DNA of 64,000 bases from Symsagittifera roscoffensis (lineage: Eukaryota; Xenacoelomorpha; Acoela; Convolutidae). The DNA lies in assembly GCF_963678635.1 (NCBI RefSeq), contig NC_087068.1:11228027-11292026 (forward strand), written 5' to 3'. The notes under the pieces were generated by a model, which ran no database searches, was not told where the DNA came from, and saw only the letters and a program-made list of their open reading frames with translations. Positions 51,801 to 57,739 of the stretch are shown one piece after another (within the stretch, counting starts at the first letter, position 1; the number at the start of each line of letters is the position of its first letter). The position numbers were made by a program, and so were the translations under genes.

Positions 51801-53423
51801 GATGGCCGGAGTGCTGCTCATCATGTTCTCCATCAACTGGATTGGGAGGAGAGCCAGCATGATGGGGGGACTCTTTCTCTGTGGGGTGTCGCTCGCATTG
51901 TGCCAGGTGTTTGAACGTAAGTTAGATCAAAGGTCGAATTATGTGATATCTTTTCGCCATTTACGTTGCATTTGAAAAAAAATCATTTTATTTGAAGAAA
52001 TTAAAAAAAAAACAATCCGCTCCTAAAATCGCTGAAAAATATCTTTAAGTTTTCCAAATGCAACATGTTTTTTTAGCAATGACACGAATCGGATTGTTTT
52101 TTTTTAATTCTCTCAAGTAGGATTATTTACGAATTTGAATAATACTCGGCCAAGTGCGATACTATCAATTTACGAAGGTGTTTTTTTTCCAATTTGCAAA
52201 GATTTCCTCTCTTTTCAGGCAGTTGAAATTGTGAAAATGTAGAGCGACGAAGATATTTGTATTGTACATGTGACGAATGTTTGTTATAAACTATGTGTTT
52301 CAGAGAATGTGGTGTTAAAGCAGTTGTTTGCGTCCACGAGTAAACTGTTCATCACTGGCACCTTCGACATGGCCTTCCTCTACACGGGCGAAGTGATGCC
52401 TACACTAGCTAGGACTACAGGTAAATACCACTAGTCTAGTGCACATCTCTAGAGAAATTGACCAAAGATGAACGTTGGGTGCCTATGATTCTTAGCCCCT
52501 CCTTTTTTTCTAGTTAATCGAAATTTGATTCTTCTTTTTGATCGGCAGGAGTGGGAATCTGTTCGTGTATCTGCCGTGTGGTCGGAATGGGGTTCCCCTT
52601 CATAGAGATGATCAACTCCTACATCCCCGGAGGCAGCATCATTTTCATGGTCGTCCTAGCTGCAATGGGCGCTGGTTAGTTATATATTTTTACATGAAGC
52701 AACATTTAAATGATTAACGACTTTTCTAAAACTCAAATATTTGAGCCAGGCTGTTTAAATGTTTCATTGTTTTTTGAATTTCGAGGAAAGCTCTTTTTGA
52801 GTACAAAAAAATTGAAATTTACGCTGCCTCTAAATTAAAACTTCCGATTGGTCGTTTTTTTTACATTTATATTAATAATTAATGTTTTTTTTCTAAAAAT
52901 TTAAAATGAATAGTTTATTAAGTGTGAAACTACTCACTGCCCTAGGCGCTTGTTTCCTTCTTCCGGAGACTAAAGGGCAGGAGCTTCCGGAGACGATAGA
53001 AGACTGTGAGTTATTGGCCAATAGGAAACTGCTCAAGTTCCACCCAAAAGTCGCTGACACAGAGTAAGTTGAAAACTTTTGAAATTAGTATCTGAAATGA
53101 ATTGGATCAAATTTCTCTTTGTTTACAAATGCATTTTCTGGAAATTGACGACGTTTGATTTTTAAGCAATTTAAATGATCGAAATTTGATTATCGATAAA
53201 ATTTTTAATTTCAAGAACAAAAACCTTTTTGAGGTTCCTAAAATCTTCATAACTTAATACAAAAAAGTTCTTCAATTATATTCACAAACAAGCTAAATTT
53301 AAGTTTTTTAGGGTTAAAAAATTATAATTTGAGGAGCATAGTTTCGAAAAACTTTGTTTCAGACCCGAAAAAGAAGGAATAGAAATACAGTTGGTACATG
53401 AAAAGAAAGACACCAACTGCTGA
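30757..53423 (+). CDS. SLC22-family organic ion transporter (12 coding exons)
   Basis: Joining 30757-30847, 44640-44828, 45747-45985, 46990-47093, 47525-47679, 50499-50667, 50930-51244, 51705-51916, 52304-52420, 52549-52674, 52946-53063 and 53363-53423 gives 1896 nt, a 631-residue protein with every junction in phase. It is a major-facilitator transporter of the plasma membrane expected to have 12 membrane spans. Diagnostic SLC22 features in order: first span, then PHRC; a large extracellular loop (about residues 65-170) with several cysteines and four N-x-S/T sites; FGLVC; the MFS motif GYLSDKYGRKK between spans 2 and 3; AMPESPRWLLEKGRY after span 6; an acidic cytosolic insert (EEEEEDD); YTGEVMPTLART; and LLPETKGQELPETIED after span 12. 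Substrate (cation, carnitine, anion) cannot be told from this. Most introns carry repeats, and intron 1 holds a full BEL element. Confidence 0.92.
31142..31663. mobile_element. Foldback element in SLC22 intron 1
   Basis: Inverted arms of about 150 bp: the left from tgcttggttgatgaaaaa (31142) and the right ending attaatcaaccaagc-like (31663). The best-conserved block is gagcggatgtcggggtg and its complement. The arms differ at roughly one base in six to eight. The centre is about 220 bp and non-coding. Confidence 0.7.
31689..32035 (-). mobile_element. hAT-like MITE with 8-bp target duplication
   Basis: It starts caggggcggatctaagattt and is flanked by a perfect 8-bp duplication CACTCACA (31681-31688 and 32036-32043). 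The body is a reverse-oriented, diverged relative of the 12-19 kb array MITE (aacgctgcgccgcagg, gaccctttagttggt). The right terminus (ccggcccag) is degraded. It is 347 bp long. Confidence 0.85.
32044..32809. other. Intron 1 sequence, nothing notable
   Basis: AT-rich intronic DNA without recognisable elements. Confidence 0.4.
32810..32990 (-). mobile_element. hAT-like MITE fragment
   Basis: Partial reverse-oriented copy with ttaaaattagtatatattc, gggaccgtcagcc and ccctttgggtcggcaggggg. Both terminal inverted repeats are lost or unrecognisable. Confidence 0.65.
33096..33577 (+). repeat. Old copy of the TTGTT hairpin family
   Basis: Begins ttgttccgatttacgatg and ends near agtcggaacattcagggc-tttgtcttgt. 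The internal GC blocks are largely eroded, so it is an older insertion than copies A-F. Confidence 0.65.
33700..34015. repeat. Diverged repeat shared with 49850-50115 and 53920-54110
   Basis: It shares with 49850-50115 the blocks aaaaacgtgaacgacttcta (there gtgactgacttcta), tgatccagttttctcaa and ttggttaa/ggtta. A third weaker match, at 53920-54110, keeps catttctcaagttg and the gagttcatta end. All three lie in or next to the SLC22 gene. Confidence 0.5.
34312..34665 (-). mobile_element. hAT-like MITE, left end degraded
   Basis: Reverse-oriented relative of the array MITE. The right terminus ctaagtccgcccctg is intact; the left terminus is not recognisable. It ends 113 bp before the BEL 5' LTR. 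Confidence 0.7.
34824..34830 (+). promoter_or_regulatory. LTR TATA box
   Basis: TATAAAA within acatataaaactg. Usual spacing would place the transcript start near 34853-34860, at the first bases of the tRNA-like block. Inferred from spacing, not observed. Confidence 0.6.
34855..34936 (+). other. tRNA-like block with Pol III A and B boxes in the LTR
   Basis: An A box TGGCCGAGTGG at 34863-34873 fits the consensus TRGYNNANNNG, and a B box GGTTCGAGTCC at 34914-34924 fits GGTTCGANTCC. The 40-bp spacing and the wording ggccgagtggcctaag resemble Leu/Ser tRNAs, which have a long variable arm. T runs that could end Pol III transcription lie at 34972-34975 and 34981-34986. The acceptor and T stems pair poorly, so it is tRNA-derived rather than a working tRNA gene. 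The same block is present in the 3' LTR (44086-44167). Confidence 0.8.
35245..35262 (+). other. Primer-binding site
   Basis: tggcgccccacaagggac, three bases after the 5' LTR. The complement ends in gggcgcca, like the 3' end of animal tRNA-Lys plus CCA. The primer identity is inferred from that ending. Confidence 0.75.
35254..35395 (+). repeat. Leader tandem repeat, ~49-bp unit
   Basis: Three successive copies of cacaagggacccgacggagt followed by ccgaagttattcctgaa. The unit begins with the last ten bases of the primer site, so part of the primer site has been copied downstream. A degenerate series of actgacggRctgtgcttct motifs continues to about 35515. Confidence 0.75.
35591..35645 (+). repeat. 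Leader 20-bp tandem repeat
   Basis: Three copies of agtatccggagttcaacagg, the last ending in gagtccaagg. Confidence 0.8.
36235..36535 (+). repeat. Duplicated leader segment with splice-acceptor-like ends
   Basis: Two diverged copies (about 36238-36335 and 36438-36535) share ttaagtggtc, tttcatcctcag and gtgtgttgttgga. Each contains the pyrimidine-AG sequence tttcatcctcag/g, a plausible 3' splice site just ahead of the accessory frame. Confidence 0.6.
36598..37242 (+). CDS. BEL accessory ORF, SGNH-hydrolase-like
   Basis: A 214-codon frame from the ATG at 36598. The longer open frame begins at 36505 but has no ATG before 36598, and starting there puts a hydrophobic strand first, as expected. 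It begins MVFILGASSLDHALRK; ILGASSL looks like the serine block of SGNH/GDSL hydrolases. DLVIWHDAINNSISRH resembles their Asn block, and AIVYCRRNGTE and GILILNVVKDF look like later core strands. The C-terminal 70 residues are very basic (KTRKKRNR). It lies in the same frame as Gag-Pol, 93 bp upstream. An esterase-like ORF is known from some LINEs, but I cannot confirm the fold or the full catalytic triad here; the Asp-x-x-His block is not visible. It may instead be an RNA-binding accessory protein. Confidence 0.7.
   Translation: MVFILGASSLDHALRKLPAPSQKRVKDTCFTKPGLSLNFNARDSQKTIQYYLHHYLSHRNDLVIWHDAINNSISRHRSNNNRKLSSEQLVNLLLRYRTNICAIVYCRRNGTEDIEESLGSTGILILNVVKDFISKRKAKDQVLIEKYKELHQPPSLELKTLLLLRRYSANLNILKTRKKRNRLPLKARKAIRNRLQVEALRRQVPPSCKLMLIY
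37336..44028 (+). CDS. BEL/Pao Gag-Pol polyprotein
   Basis: A 2230-codon uninterrupted frame; the first ATG is 37336 (the open frame starts at a GTG nine bases earlier). Order: coiled coil (about 37890-38100); a Ser/Pro-rich linker; a Pao-type gag domain (WHEWFGQFKSTVD, 39110-39540); Cys/His knuckles (CVLCKGSHALWNC and CFACLNGNHSFRQC, from 39764); aspartic protease with LCDSASTHSWVS (Asp at 40174); reverse transcriptase with FYMDDYLDS (41404-41430); RNase H with MFGDSS (41950) and MWTDSTTVLQWL; integrase with an HHCC zinc finger (42900-43040) and catalytic Asp 43129, Asp 43315 and Glu 43462; then the BEL C-terminal domain (LTPNHFLLGQ to TGDLVWVIEPD). All catalytic motifs look intact. The stop lies 19 bases inside the 3' LTR, so the protein ends with residues encoded by the LTR start (VAMQM). 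It supplies capsid, maturation, reverse transcription and integration. Confidence 0.96.
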   Translation: MDEKFQSKIRKLFETRLNLENELLKGHSLLLEYIENNSRTTKIDNAVYKCKIALEKAVDVNEQLIRLAGKTENPEKIIAQQDLWLKKVTEMNDKVMHEAQSYKMSLEPSSFPAAGITGSKGSLQQTRSETSSHSHKTSDSAARVSENRSKVSNKSKDSRKLDSHKSDKSASTRHTSTVRTMSSSEKRHELALVKRRHEELERQYQVSLRLKEQENRLQFEQSQLELEQLAENHKKQLIEMELKAFELEDSSSEVSEKVAESNLTGVSQPISKVATDRTNDWVDSVSSQAPPDVASAPGLQAFTHVPVSSGPTTSALLAHAIHTSNSHNHEHTALSDPGIHSYGHRAMPQFGSASRLPLQASVSFPASVPFPVNNMHSSAHVLPPPSAVPLQTMSSNITNGSFAIAQPESLPVPMLPAQPGSGFVSLSPAFAGGGFSSSGVNPTPVFFSAPNCHAAPVQTQHNLPFVPHTVSPSINDYYTSDANLWRLAATTPIVTPAQCCNAGNIFSNVTTIVPSCNTASPYTSGGTVYFNTPPVHPKHVPHFVNQTNTGYQPVNEDYAPSPAYPNQGCSSDRPLSARELAELLMHSRKDHLPEWKLAQFDGNPLNWHEWFGQFKSTVDSAVLTDDTKLTYLKTLVTGKAKTAIAEFSYSGVMYKDALATLQRKFGQPHAIVGAHLDKLNTFPPLKMHNSENVISFSSAISGLVAVFKSLSFNDDLKSVNLLNQAVSKLPPNLKEAWSMHTVRHNWQRPTLLDFNNWLKEKAEGHERLRLLSSKAKNEEPVKPKTTKVFAANSQVTSKAQDKSQDKSKFPPCVLCKGSHALWNCAVFKEKNATQRAKYVAEQKLCFACLNGNHSFRQCSRAKKCPKPECDSTHNVLLHGAERIFPRKENSNVSNKAGTNKSKENTNTSTHAAVSDVLDIESSKGLLPIATLGVSSDVTSLLTLVLCDSASTHSWVSSSLVKRLGLVGEPVNLSISGFNSTTVVETQRVKFTVSSEPNNSDFVFSLCAYVKDSIRIGSELINIADLQNKYPQLAPIKPIQYTYEDVEIIIGQDYYHAVRPIEFILGDDKNSPCSVRLPIGWVLSGPLPPSGNSTSSCFKCVVEDSSLTDQIKSWYELESYGAFKQVDARSAADKHALSILNSETVHNGERYIVPMLWIDSNVSLPNNYYSSLAQFKSLERRLSKDPELRERYAETIREDIRKGYVVTVEPHDPRKRSDREWYLPHHPVVNPNKPGKVRRVLNGASKFHGTSLNKSLLVGPDLLQNLIFVLLRFRQHKYAVSADIEGMFLQVGVLARDQISLRFLWREDTTSDVVVHQYTRHIFGARDSPTCANFALQKTATDNMSTYPEAASVVNEKFYMDDYLDSFENVTQAIKTSRDLVSLLKLGGFNLTKFVSNADEITSAMNPEESETSSSPIKEICNGAERSSHVLGLKWDHVKDTLVVSRGVDRPLDKAITQRTVLSFVSSVFDPVGLVAPYTVRARLLLKDIWKISGQSWDDELPEDIRDKFLEWHSGLPLLGQLTIPRCYFTEPVDQIELHMFGDSSQDVFCAVGFLRARLASSHKTQISFIFGKARVAPMKALSIPKLELQAALLATRLKDDILTALTVSINHVFMWTDSTTVLQWLNSTEKLPVFVANRVGEILESTTIDEWHHVLSGDNPADTGTRGISSEALKDSSWVIGPSILRTTDWPFLPDERVINKIRLKGPSCDVDNCFETSSSFVTDVTSIKHPEHGFNWERFSSFTRYKRVVAFMLRVLPSHKHFRGKDLRITDPTELDIAESKLIHLAQMESFPVELKTLTAGKPIKNSSKIATYSPFIGPAGIIRSTGRIVRLVDTEFDTKHPIILDARHTLVRLLARSLHHKHFHQGLDYMRSVLNMKLAILGLRRLLRSVENQCVTCRKRKASTIQPIMSDLPVERLGYKQPPFNHTGVDYFGPLYVPVRRSTEKRWGFLFTCLTTRAVHLEIVPSLDTSSCVMGIERFVARRGTPSTIWSDNGTNFVGAEKELLACIKSWNGMAPTIFAHKGVTWKFNPPGAPHHGGSWERLVRSVKRVLYDILGSRRVTEEVLGTTLCLVEQALNSRPITPVSTDSRELEALTPNHFLLGQHATSFPSLLPGEHFDHKKRYVRAQSYANAIWSRWLREYVPSLNKRVKWHTHSDFTLKTGDLVWVIEPDSPRGYYPLARIVKLNYGQDGCARSALVRTATREVTRPTVKLAPVLPSSGGEDVAMQM
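43998..44009 (+). other. Polypurine tract
   Basis: agggggggagga directly before the 3' LTR, the expected plus-strand primer. It is also coding (the SGGEDV region of Pol). Confidence 0.85.
44010..44472 (+). repeat. BEL 3' LTR
   Basis: 463 bp, same ends as the 5' LTR. It contains the second copy of the tRNA-like block (A box 44094-44104, B box 44145-44155) and the last codons of Gag-Pol. GGGAG follows. Confidence 0.95.
44640..44828 (+). CDS. SLC22 gene exon 2
   Basis: Acceptor actgtttag, donor g/gttagt. Encodes YKNKWHMMILLGVCIVTIQD (first span), then AAHIPHRCLIPGLD and the start of the extracellular loop with an N-x-S site (NIS). It begins 167 bp after the end of the BEL element. Confidence 0.9.
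45214..45406 (+). mobile_element. Short hAT-like MITE in intron 2
   Basis: caggggcaacctaggctttc to ctagatccgcccctg. At 193 bp it is much shorter than relatives and lacks the middle of the consensus. No target duplication is visible. Confidence 0.75.
45747..45985 (+). CDS. SLC22 gene exon 3
   Basis: Acceptor tttttttttag. Encodes most of the extracellular loop: DPRSFGCNGIPADRQTGC, N-glycosylation sites NTS, NVS and NQS, then GLCSEMSGFEF and SAAKE. The donor GAG/GTTGGA is weak but is the only phase-0 choice that gives SAAKE-FGLVC, matching the family's E-F-x-L-V-C. Confidence 0.82.
46339..46678 (-). mobile_element. MITE in intron 3, variant ends
   Basis: cagtggcgtgcgcagaaatt to gtcccgctactg, body reverse-oriented with aacgccgcaggcg, ttggcgccaaaggcgcct and ggggaccctttgg. 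The termini belong to a CAGTRGCG subtype like that at 11728 and 59618. 340 bp; no clear target duplication. Confidence 0.75.
46990..47093 (+). CDS. SLC22 gene exon 4
   Basis: Acceptor gtgtttcag, donor caa/gtgaac. Encodes FGLVCGREIYRRVDKALFVL and the second span, ending GYLSDK, the first half of the MFS signature motif. Confidence 0.92.
47525..47679 (+). CDS. SLC22 gene exon 5
   Basis: Acceptor tgttgacag, donor g/gtaagtg. Completes the MFS motif (YGRKK) and encodes spans 3 and 4, including IVQYILELFCILALALS and FLFLRFVVSMFNMSKF. Confidence 0.92.
47745..48140 (+). mobile_element. hAT-like MITE in intron 5
   Basis: Plus-oriented relative with gtttgaccccctcaccaacc, ggcgcctatatatact and gaagcgcgcgcc. 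The right end is agatccgccctaca, with the CTG terminus lost. The left end is eroded. Confidence 0.7.
49255..49452. repeat. 198-bp near-perfect palindrome in intron 5
   Basis: cctcacaggctatgtaaa at 49255 pairs with its complement ending tagcctgtgagg at 49452. The inner arms share gagaacaaaacgc and cctcatttgcatttc. Total arm length is about 90 bp with a short centre near 49353, so as RNA it would form a long hairpin. Confidence 0.85.
49850..50115. repeat. Second copy of the 33.7-kb diverged repeat
   Basis: It shares acgacttctaRtttcgaaa, tgatccagttttctcaa and a gcgttcattactcttttcca end (complement of a block near 33920) with 33700-34015. Confidence 0.5.
50499..50667 (+). CDS. SLC22 gene exon 6
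   Basis: Acceptor atttctag, donor ct/gtgagt. Encodes AEVMMPQHRGLIGMIPGIEI and spans 5 and 6, with SWRWYTTTGMWFCLP before the exit to the large cytosolic loop. Confidence 0.92.
50930..51244 (+). CDS. SLC22 gene exon 7
   Basis: Acceptor gttgccag, donor tg/gtaagt. Encodes the family hallmark AMPESPRWLLEKGRYREF, a charged cytosolic loop of about 90 residues with an acidic run (DAEEEEEDD), and the start of span 7 (LLIRWLTVFAFVW). Confidence 0.93.
51521..51687. mobile_element. Short TIR element in intron 7
   Basis: A perfect 18-bp inverted repeat, cgacaattcgtaacaggc at 51521-51538 and its complement at 51670-51687, bounds 167 bp. The interior is unusually GC-rich for this intron (gctccgcttcgctcgttgcg). 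It ends 17 bp before exon 8. No target duplication is evident. Confidence 0.7.
51705..51916 (+). CDS. SLC22 gene exon 8
   Basis: Acceptor atattttcag, donor c/gtaagt. Encodes spans 7-9: CANTLLYYALTMGQDLFNLN, NGCFEMAGVLLIMFSINWIG and the loop motif GRRASMMGGLFLCG. Confidence 0.92.
52304..52420 (+). CDS. SLC22 gene exon 9
   Basis: Acceptor tgtgtttcag, donor g/gtaaat. Encodes KLFITGTFDMAFLYTGEVMP followed by TLARTT; YTGE-x-PT-x-R is a strongly conserved SLC22 motif around span 10. Confidence 0.93.
52549..52674 (+). CDS. SLC22 gene exon 10
   Basis: Acceptor gatcggcag, donor g/gttagt. Encodes GVGICSCICRVVGMGFPFIE and a hydrophobic stretch SIIFMVVLAAMGAG (spans 11-12 region). A decayed paralogous copy is recognisable near 58830-58925. 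Confidence 0.92.
52946..53063 (+). CDS. SLC22 gene exon 11
   Basis: Acceptor actgccctag, donor ga/gtaagt. Encodes the end of span 12 and the hallmark FLLPETKGQELPETIEDCEL, then a basic C-terminal tail. Confidence 0.93.
53363..53423 (+). CDS. SLC22 gene exon 12 (stop codon)
   Basis: Acceptor tttgtttcag. Encodes PEKEGIEIQLVHEKKDTNC and the stop TGA at 53421-53423. Candidate AATAAA poly(A) signals follow at about 54062 and 54150, but nothing in the sequence decides between them. Confidence 0.85.
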
Positions 53424-54459
53424 CAACACGTAAAAAACAACAAAAGAAAATAACATCAGACGACTGCCTTCAAATCAATCTATCATTTGTGGGAAAAACG
53501 GGAAAAGCAAAAGCCTGAATTTATAACCGAAATTGGACCACTCCGAGGAAATAACAAGCGCATATATGAAGAAACGTAAAAAGCTGTTAAACAATTTTCA
53601 GACCGTAGTAAAATCTTCTATTCGTTCTGCAAAACAAACTTCGATTTGCCGAACTCTACCCAGCACAATCATGACTTTTTTGTTTTGATCTTTTTTGAGT
53701 TTGATTGAATGTCATTGAACGAAGTTTGTCCCCGTCTTTGTGCACATAGCTGGCAACAAAACTAAAATTAGTAGGGGTAACAGAAAAGTTAACAAATTTA
53801 AGTTATCTAGAAAGGGGCAATTATGAAGTAACTAGATAAACAGAAAGACAAAAAACTAGAACGTTTAAGAAGGGGTGACAATTGAAATGCTCATTTAGTG
53901 TGTGGATAGAAAACTTATTTTCAAAATTCCCATTGAAATTTTTTCCATTGTTCCACATTTCTCAAGTTGTTTTCATTTTATCGAAAAAGTGTCAAATTTC
54001 ACAATTCTTGAAGTTGTAAGAACTTAAGGCTCGTCTATTTTTTTTAATCTGGTGTTGAAAAAATAAAAATTTATTTTCGTATTTTCATGAGTTCATTAAC
54101 ATGTTAAAGTATTAGCAGTATTTGTAAATTATTTTATATCAAGTATAGAAATAAAATGTCAACGTAGTGTTTTTTGTAAATGACTTAAATGAAATCATAG
54201 GAATTACTAAAAACTGTAGAAAAATGTTTGACCCGCTTTACAAAGACTCACTAAACCGAAATGCTTTAACTAACCATTCGAAATTTTCAATGAAATGTCC
54301 CCAGCCAGCCTTAATTTTGTCCAATTTAAGATTGTTAAATTTGACTAGCCTAGAGCCACAAAAACGTCATCACTTCTTTTAGTTTTAAGTGCAATTAAAC
54401 GGCTTGCGTGATTAGTACTACAAATGCTTCGACAACAAATATAAAACGGGAGAAAGAGA
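53424..54459. other. SLC22 3' flank and UTR
   Basis: AT-rich. Candidate poly(A) signals at about 54062 and 54150, plus the weak third copy of the 33.7-kb repeat at 53920-54110. No second gene. Confidence 0.4.
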
Positions 54460-54952
54460 AACAAGACTGCTCGTATCAGGGCAAAGCCTTGAATGTTCCG
54501 ACTGCCTTTTAAGGTTTATGGAGCAGTAAAAATATTAAACAATTAAATGTAATAAAACAAAATGGAATTTTTTTTCTAAAATTTGAAATTTTTCACGAAA
54601 AGCATCCCCCACACGCCATATAAAATAAAAAGGATATATTTCGCTCCTTGTAACAAATCAATTAAGGCAAATAAGCTTCCTTCAACCAATTTGGAACGAT
54701 TTCTAAGACGGATGAAAAATCCGCTTACGCGTTAATAGCGCGAAATATGTCGCGCGTTAATTGTCCCAAATTGGGAAAAATGATCCCAGGTAAAATATCG
54801 TTTCAAGTTTGAGCTCACGACAACAATACCTTTCGAATGATATAAAAAATTCCGTCAAAAATGGCTGGTTAAAAAGTCGAAAGTTGTCTGAAGAAAAAAA
54901 CCCAACCCCGAGCACAAATATTCCGCTACTTTCGTATCGAAAGTCGGAACAA
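54460..54952 (-). repeat. TTGTT-flanked hairpin repeat, copy D
   Basis: aacaagactgctcgtatcag to gaaagtcggaacaa. It lacks about 30 bp around the gccaaaatggc block relative to copy E. Subterminal hairpin agggcaaagcctt. Confidence 0.85.
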
Positions 54953-56139
54953 CAAGGAAAACATTTACTCCTTCTTGTTTGTGTTTAATTGTTGCATGTA
55001 ACTGACCAGCTGGGTCACCAAAAAAATTCTTGTTAAATATTTGCTGCTTCCGTAAAGGAGGACGTTGGAACAACCAGGAAATCGAACTTACGTGAACAGA
55101 GGAAAGGAAGACAAAAACATGAATAACAAACAAAAAAACTTGATAGGCAAGTTTACAGATACAAAACAATTAAAAATTAATTATTAGGAATAAGCTAGTT
55201 GAATAAAATTGATCAAATAGTCAAAACTTTCAGTTCTGTATTTGACGCTTGAAAAAAGCAAAACGATTTCAGTTTTTTCTTCATGCAAATTGATTGTTGA
55301 ATACTTGTTTTACCAGTCAAATTAAATCGATTTAAATTAAGTGGAACAATAGCCCGGAGCAAAATCCCGTGTTAGCTGCTAGTTTCTTTTAGGAAATGAA
55401 ACATTGTGAAAAAATGAAAATTCCTATTTTACAATAAGTTTTTACAACAAATAGAGGAGGTGGATGGGCTGACTTTTCTCTCAATCAGACATGCTCAAAA
55501 TACTCACAATGACAGTCACACTGAACATCTATTCTGCGAGGAATTTTTTTATACGTCACCTACTGGACGACACATTTCGTGGAAAACGTAGACTATGACC
55601 TTTTTTCTACATCCTACATGTTCTAAATATTTTTAATGCAAGAGAGTCTCAATGCTCAAAATGTCCCTTCGATGACCACTTCGAACTTTCACCTTCACAA
55701 TGATCTACTGACTTTGTTCACAATTGCTTTTGAACTGACACGGTTTTCAATGCCGTCTTCTGACTAAATGCTGTTTAAATTGAAATTTTTCTACAAGGAG
55801 CCTGAAACTCAATTGGCGAGAAAAAAAGGTAGGAACGTAGATGACTTGAATGGTTCAAATGCTTACAAAACCGAAGCCTTCAATGCTATGAAAATAATTT
55901 TAAAACGGGAGAACTTGTTTATAATAAAATGTGTTCATTTTTTGTATATATGTGACAAGTTAGGCCACGGAATTTGAACTGCACAAGTGACAAGCTAGGT
56001 CAACAACAAGTAAACTAGGACATCAGAACAACCAGGTAATGGAAAAAGAAAGAGAAGAAAGGAAGAAAAAATCTTAAACAGAAACAAAACAATTTCGTTT
56101 CGCGACAATATTACTGATGCGCAACAAAATTAAAAACTG
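54953..56139. repeat. Diverged duplicate, left half
   Basis: This stretch and 56690-57200 are two diverged copies of one segment. Shared blocks: accagtcaaattaaatcg / accagtcaacttgagtctcg, gaaaattcctattttacaa / gaaaatacctattttacaa, and atacgtcacctactggacga / atacgtcacatgctcgatga. No gene is evident; a 69-codon open frame at 55768-55977 has no recognised motif. Confidence 0.55.
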
Positions 56140-56685
56140 AACAAGACTGCTCGTATCAGGGCGAAGCCCTGAATGTTCCGACTGCCTTTTAAGGTTTATG
56201 GAGCAGTAAAAACATAAAAAATTAAATGAAATAAAATAAACTGAAATTTTTTTTTTTTTAATTTGAAGTTTTTCTTATGAAATCATCCCCCCACACGCCA
56301 TATAAAGTACAAAACAATAGATTTCGCTCCTTGTAACAAATCAATTATGGCAAATAGGCTTCCTTCAACCAATTTGGAACGATTTATAAGACGGATTAAA
56401 TCTCCGCTTACGAGTTAATAGCGCGAATTATATCGCGCGTTAATTGTCCCAAGTTGGTCAAAATGGCCAAAATGGCAGGCAATCTTGAAACCCTCATAAC
56501 TTTACGAAAAATGATCACAGGTGAAATATCTGTTCAAATTTAAGCTCAGGACAACAATGGCTTTCGAATGATATAAAAAAATTCCGTCAAAAATGGCTAT
56601 TTAAAAAGTCGAAATTTGTCTGAAGAAAAAAAAACCCACCCCGAGCACAAATATTCCGTTACTTTCGTATCGAAAGTCGGAACAA
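56140..56685 (-). repeat. TTGTT-flanked hairpin repeat, copy E
   Basis: aacaagactgctcgtatcag to gaaagtcggaacaa, with an intact subterminal hairpin cagggcgaagccctg. Inserted inside the duplicated segment. Confidence 0.88.
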
Positions 56686-56689
56686 TAAA

Positions 56690-57200
56690 AGGAAGAAGCC
56701 AGTAAGAAAACAATATTCCAGAGCTTGAAACTTTCGTTCTTGTGTTTGATGCATGGAAAACGCAAAAAATCGAGCTACTGAGAATTTTTTTTGGTTAAGA
56801 AACTTCTACAAAGTTTATCAGCGACTGGTTTTCAGTTTAAACATGAATCAATTAAATGGTAGCGGATTCACATTTCTGATTTAAAACTTTTGTTATGCAA
56901 TTTGTCTTTCAAATACTTTGTATACCAGTCAACTTGAGTCTCGTTGAAATAAGCGGAACAGTCTGAGCTGCCAGTTTTTTTTTTCAAAAGAGAATGTTTC
57001 ATAAAAATGAAAATACCTATTTTACAACAAATTGCTTGCAACCAATAGACGAAGAGTCTTATATCAATGAAGTTTTTAAATATAAGTTGTTGACATGCTT
57101 CAATCACTTACAGCTATGGTCATACTGATCATCTAGTTTGCGAGTAATTTATACGTCACATGCTCGATGACACATTTTGTAAACAAAAAAACGTAAGTAA
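56690..57200. repeat. Diverged duplicate, right half
   Basis: Counterpart of roughly 55200-55600, in the same order and orientation; the copies differ at many positions and indels. It stops at the TIR element at 57218. Confidence 0.55.
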
Positions 57201-57217
57201 TAGTTTATTACGTCCTT

Positions 57218-57739
57218 CATTACGAGGCCAAACTGTGCATTCTGTGCATTTTATGCGGATTGCACAACAGGCCAAAATCAGATTTGTCGTGGAATCCACA
57301 TCATTGCTACTTTTATTTGATCTTCTTTGCTGTTATGGATTCCACAAATATTCCGCTGACAATGGTTTAGTCCTTGCTTGTAAATTCCGCATTGCTAGAG
57401 ATAAGAATTCCAGCTCTAGCTTTTAATTGTTCATATGCAAGTTCAGTATTGATCAAAATTTGGAATCCACTTACAGTTTGCGGAATCCGTTTACATTTGC
57501 GGATTCCGCTTACATTTTGCGGAATCCAAAACAACTAGCTATATTCGCTTGTTGCGGAGCCGCGACCCAACAAATGTGCCGACAAAATTTACGTTACACT
57601 CATATGTACACGGAATCCACGGAAGTTTTTTAAGTGGAATCCACTTACATTTTGGAACAAGTTTAAAGATTAGTTATTGGAATCCAGGAACAGACACAAA
57701 ATTGTGCGCCGATCCAGTGCACGGTTTGGCCTCGTAATG
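57218..57739. mobile_element. TIR element with GGAATCC repeats
   Basis: The 22-bp inverted ends cattacgaggccaaactgtg(ca) at 57218-57239 and the complement at 57718-57739 have one mismatch. The interior has about ten ggaatcca / tggattcc motifs, several as gcggaatccgtttacattt. 522 bp, no transposase. A second, one-sided copy of the terminus is at 58944-58965. Confidence 0.78.
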
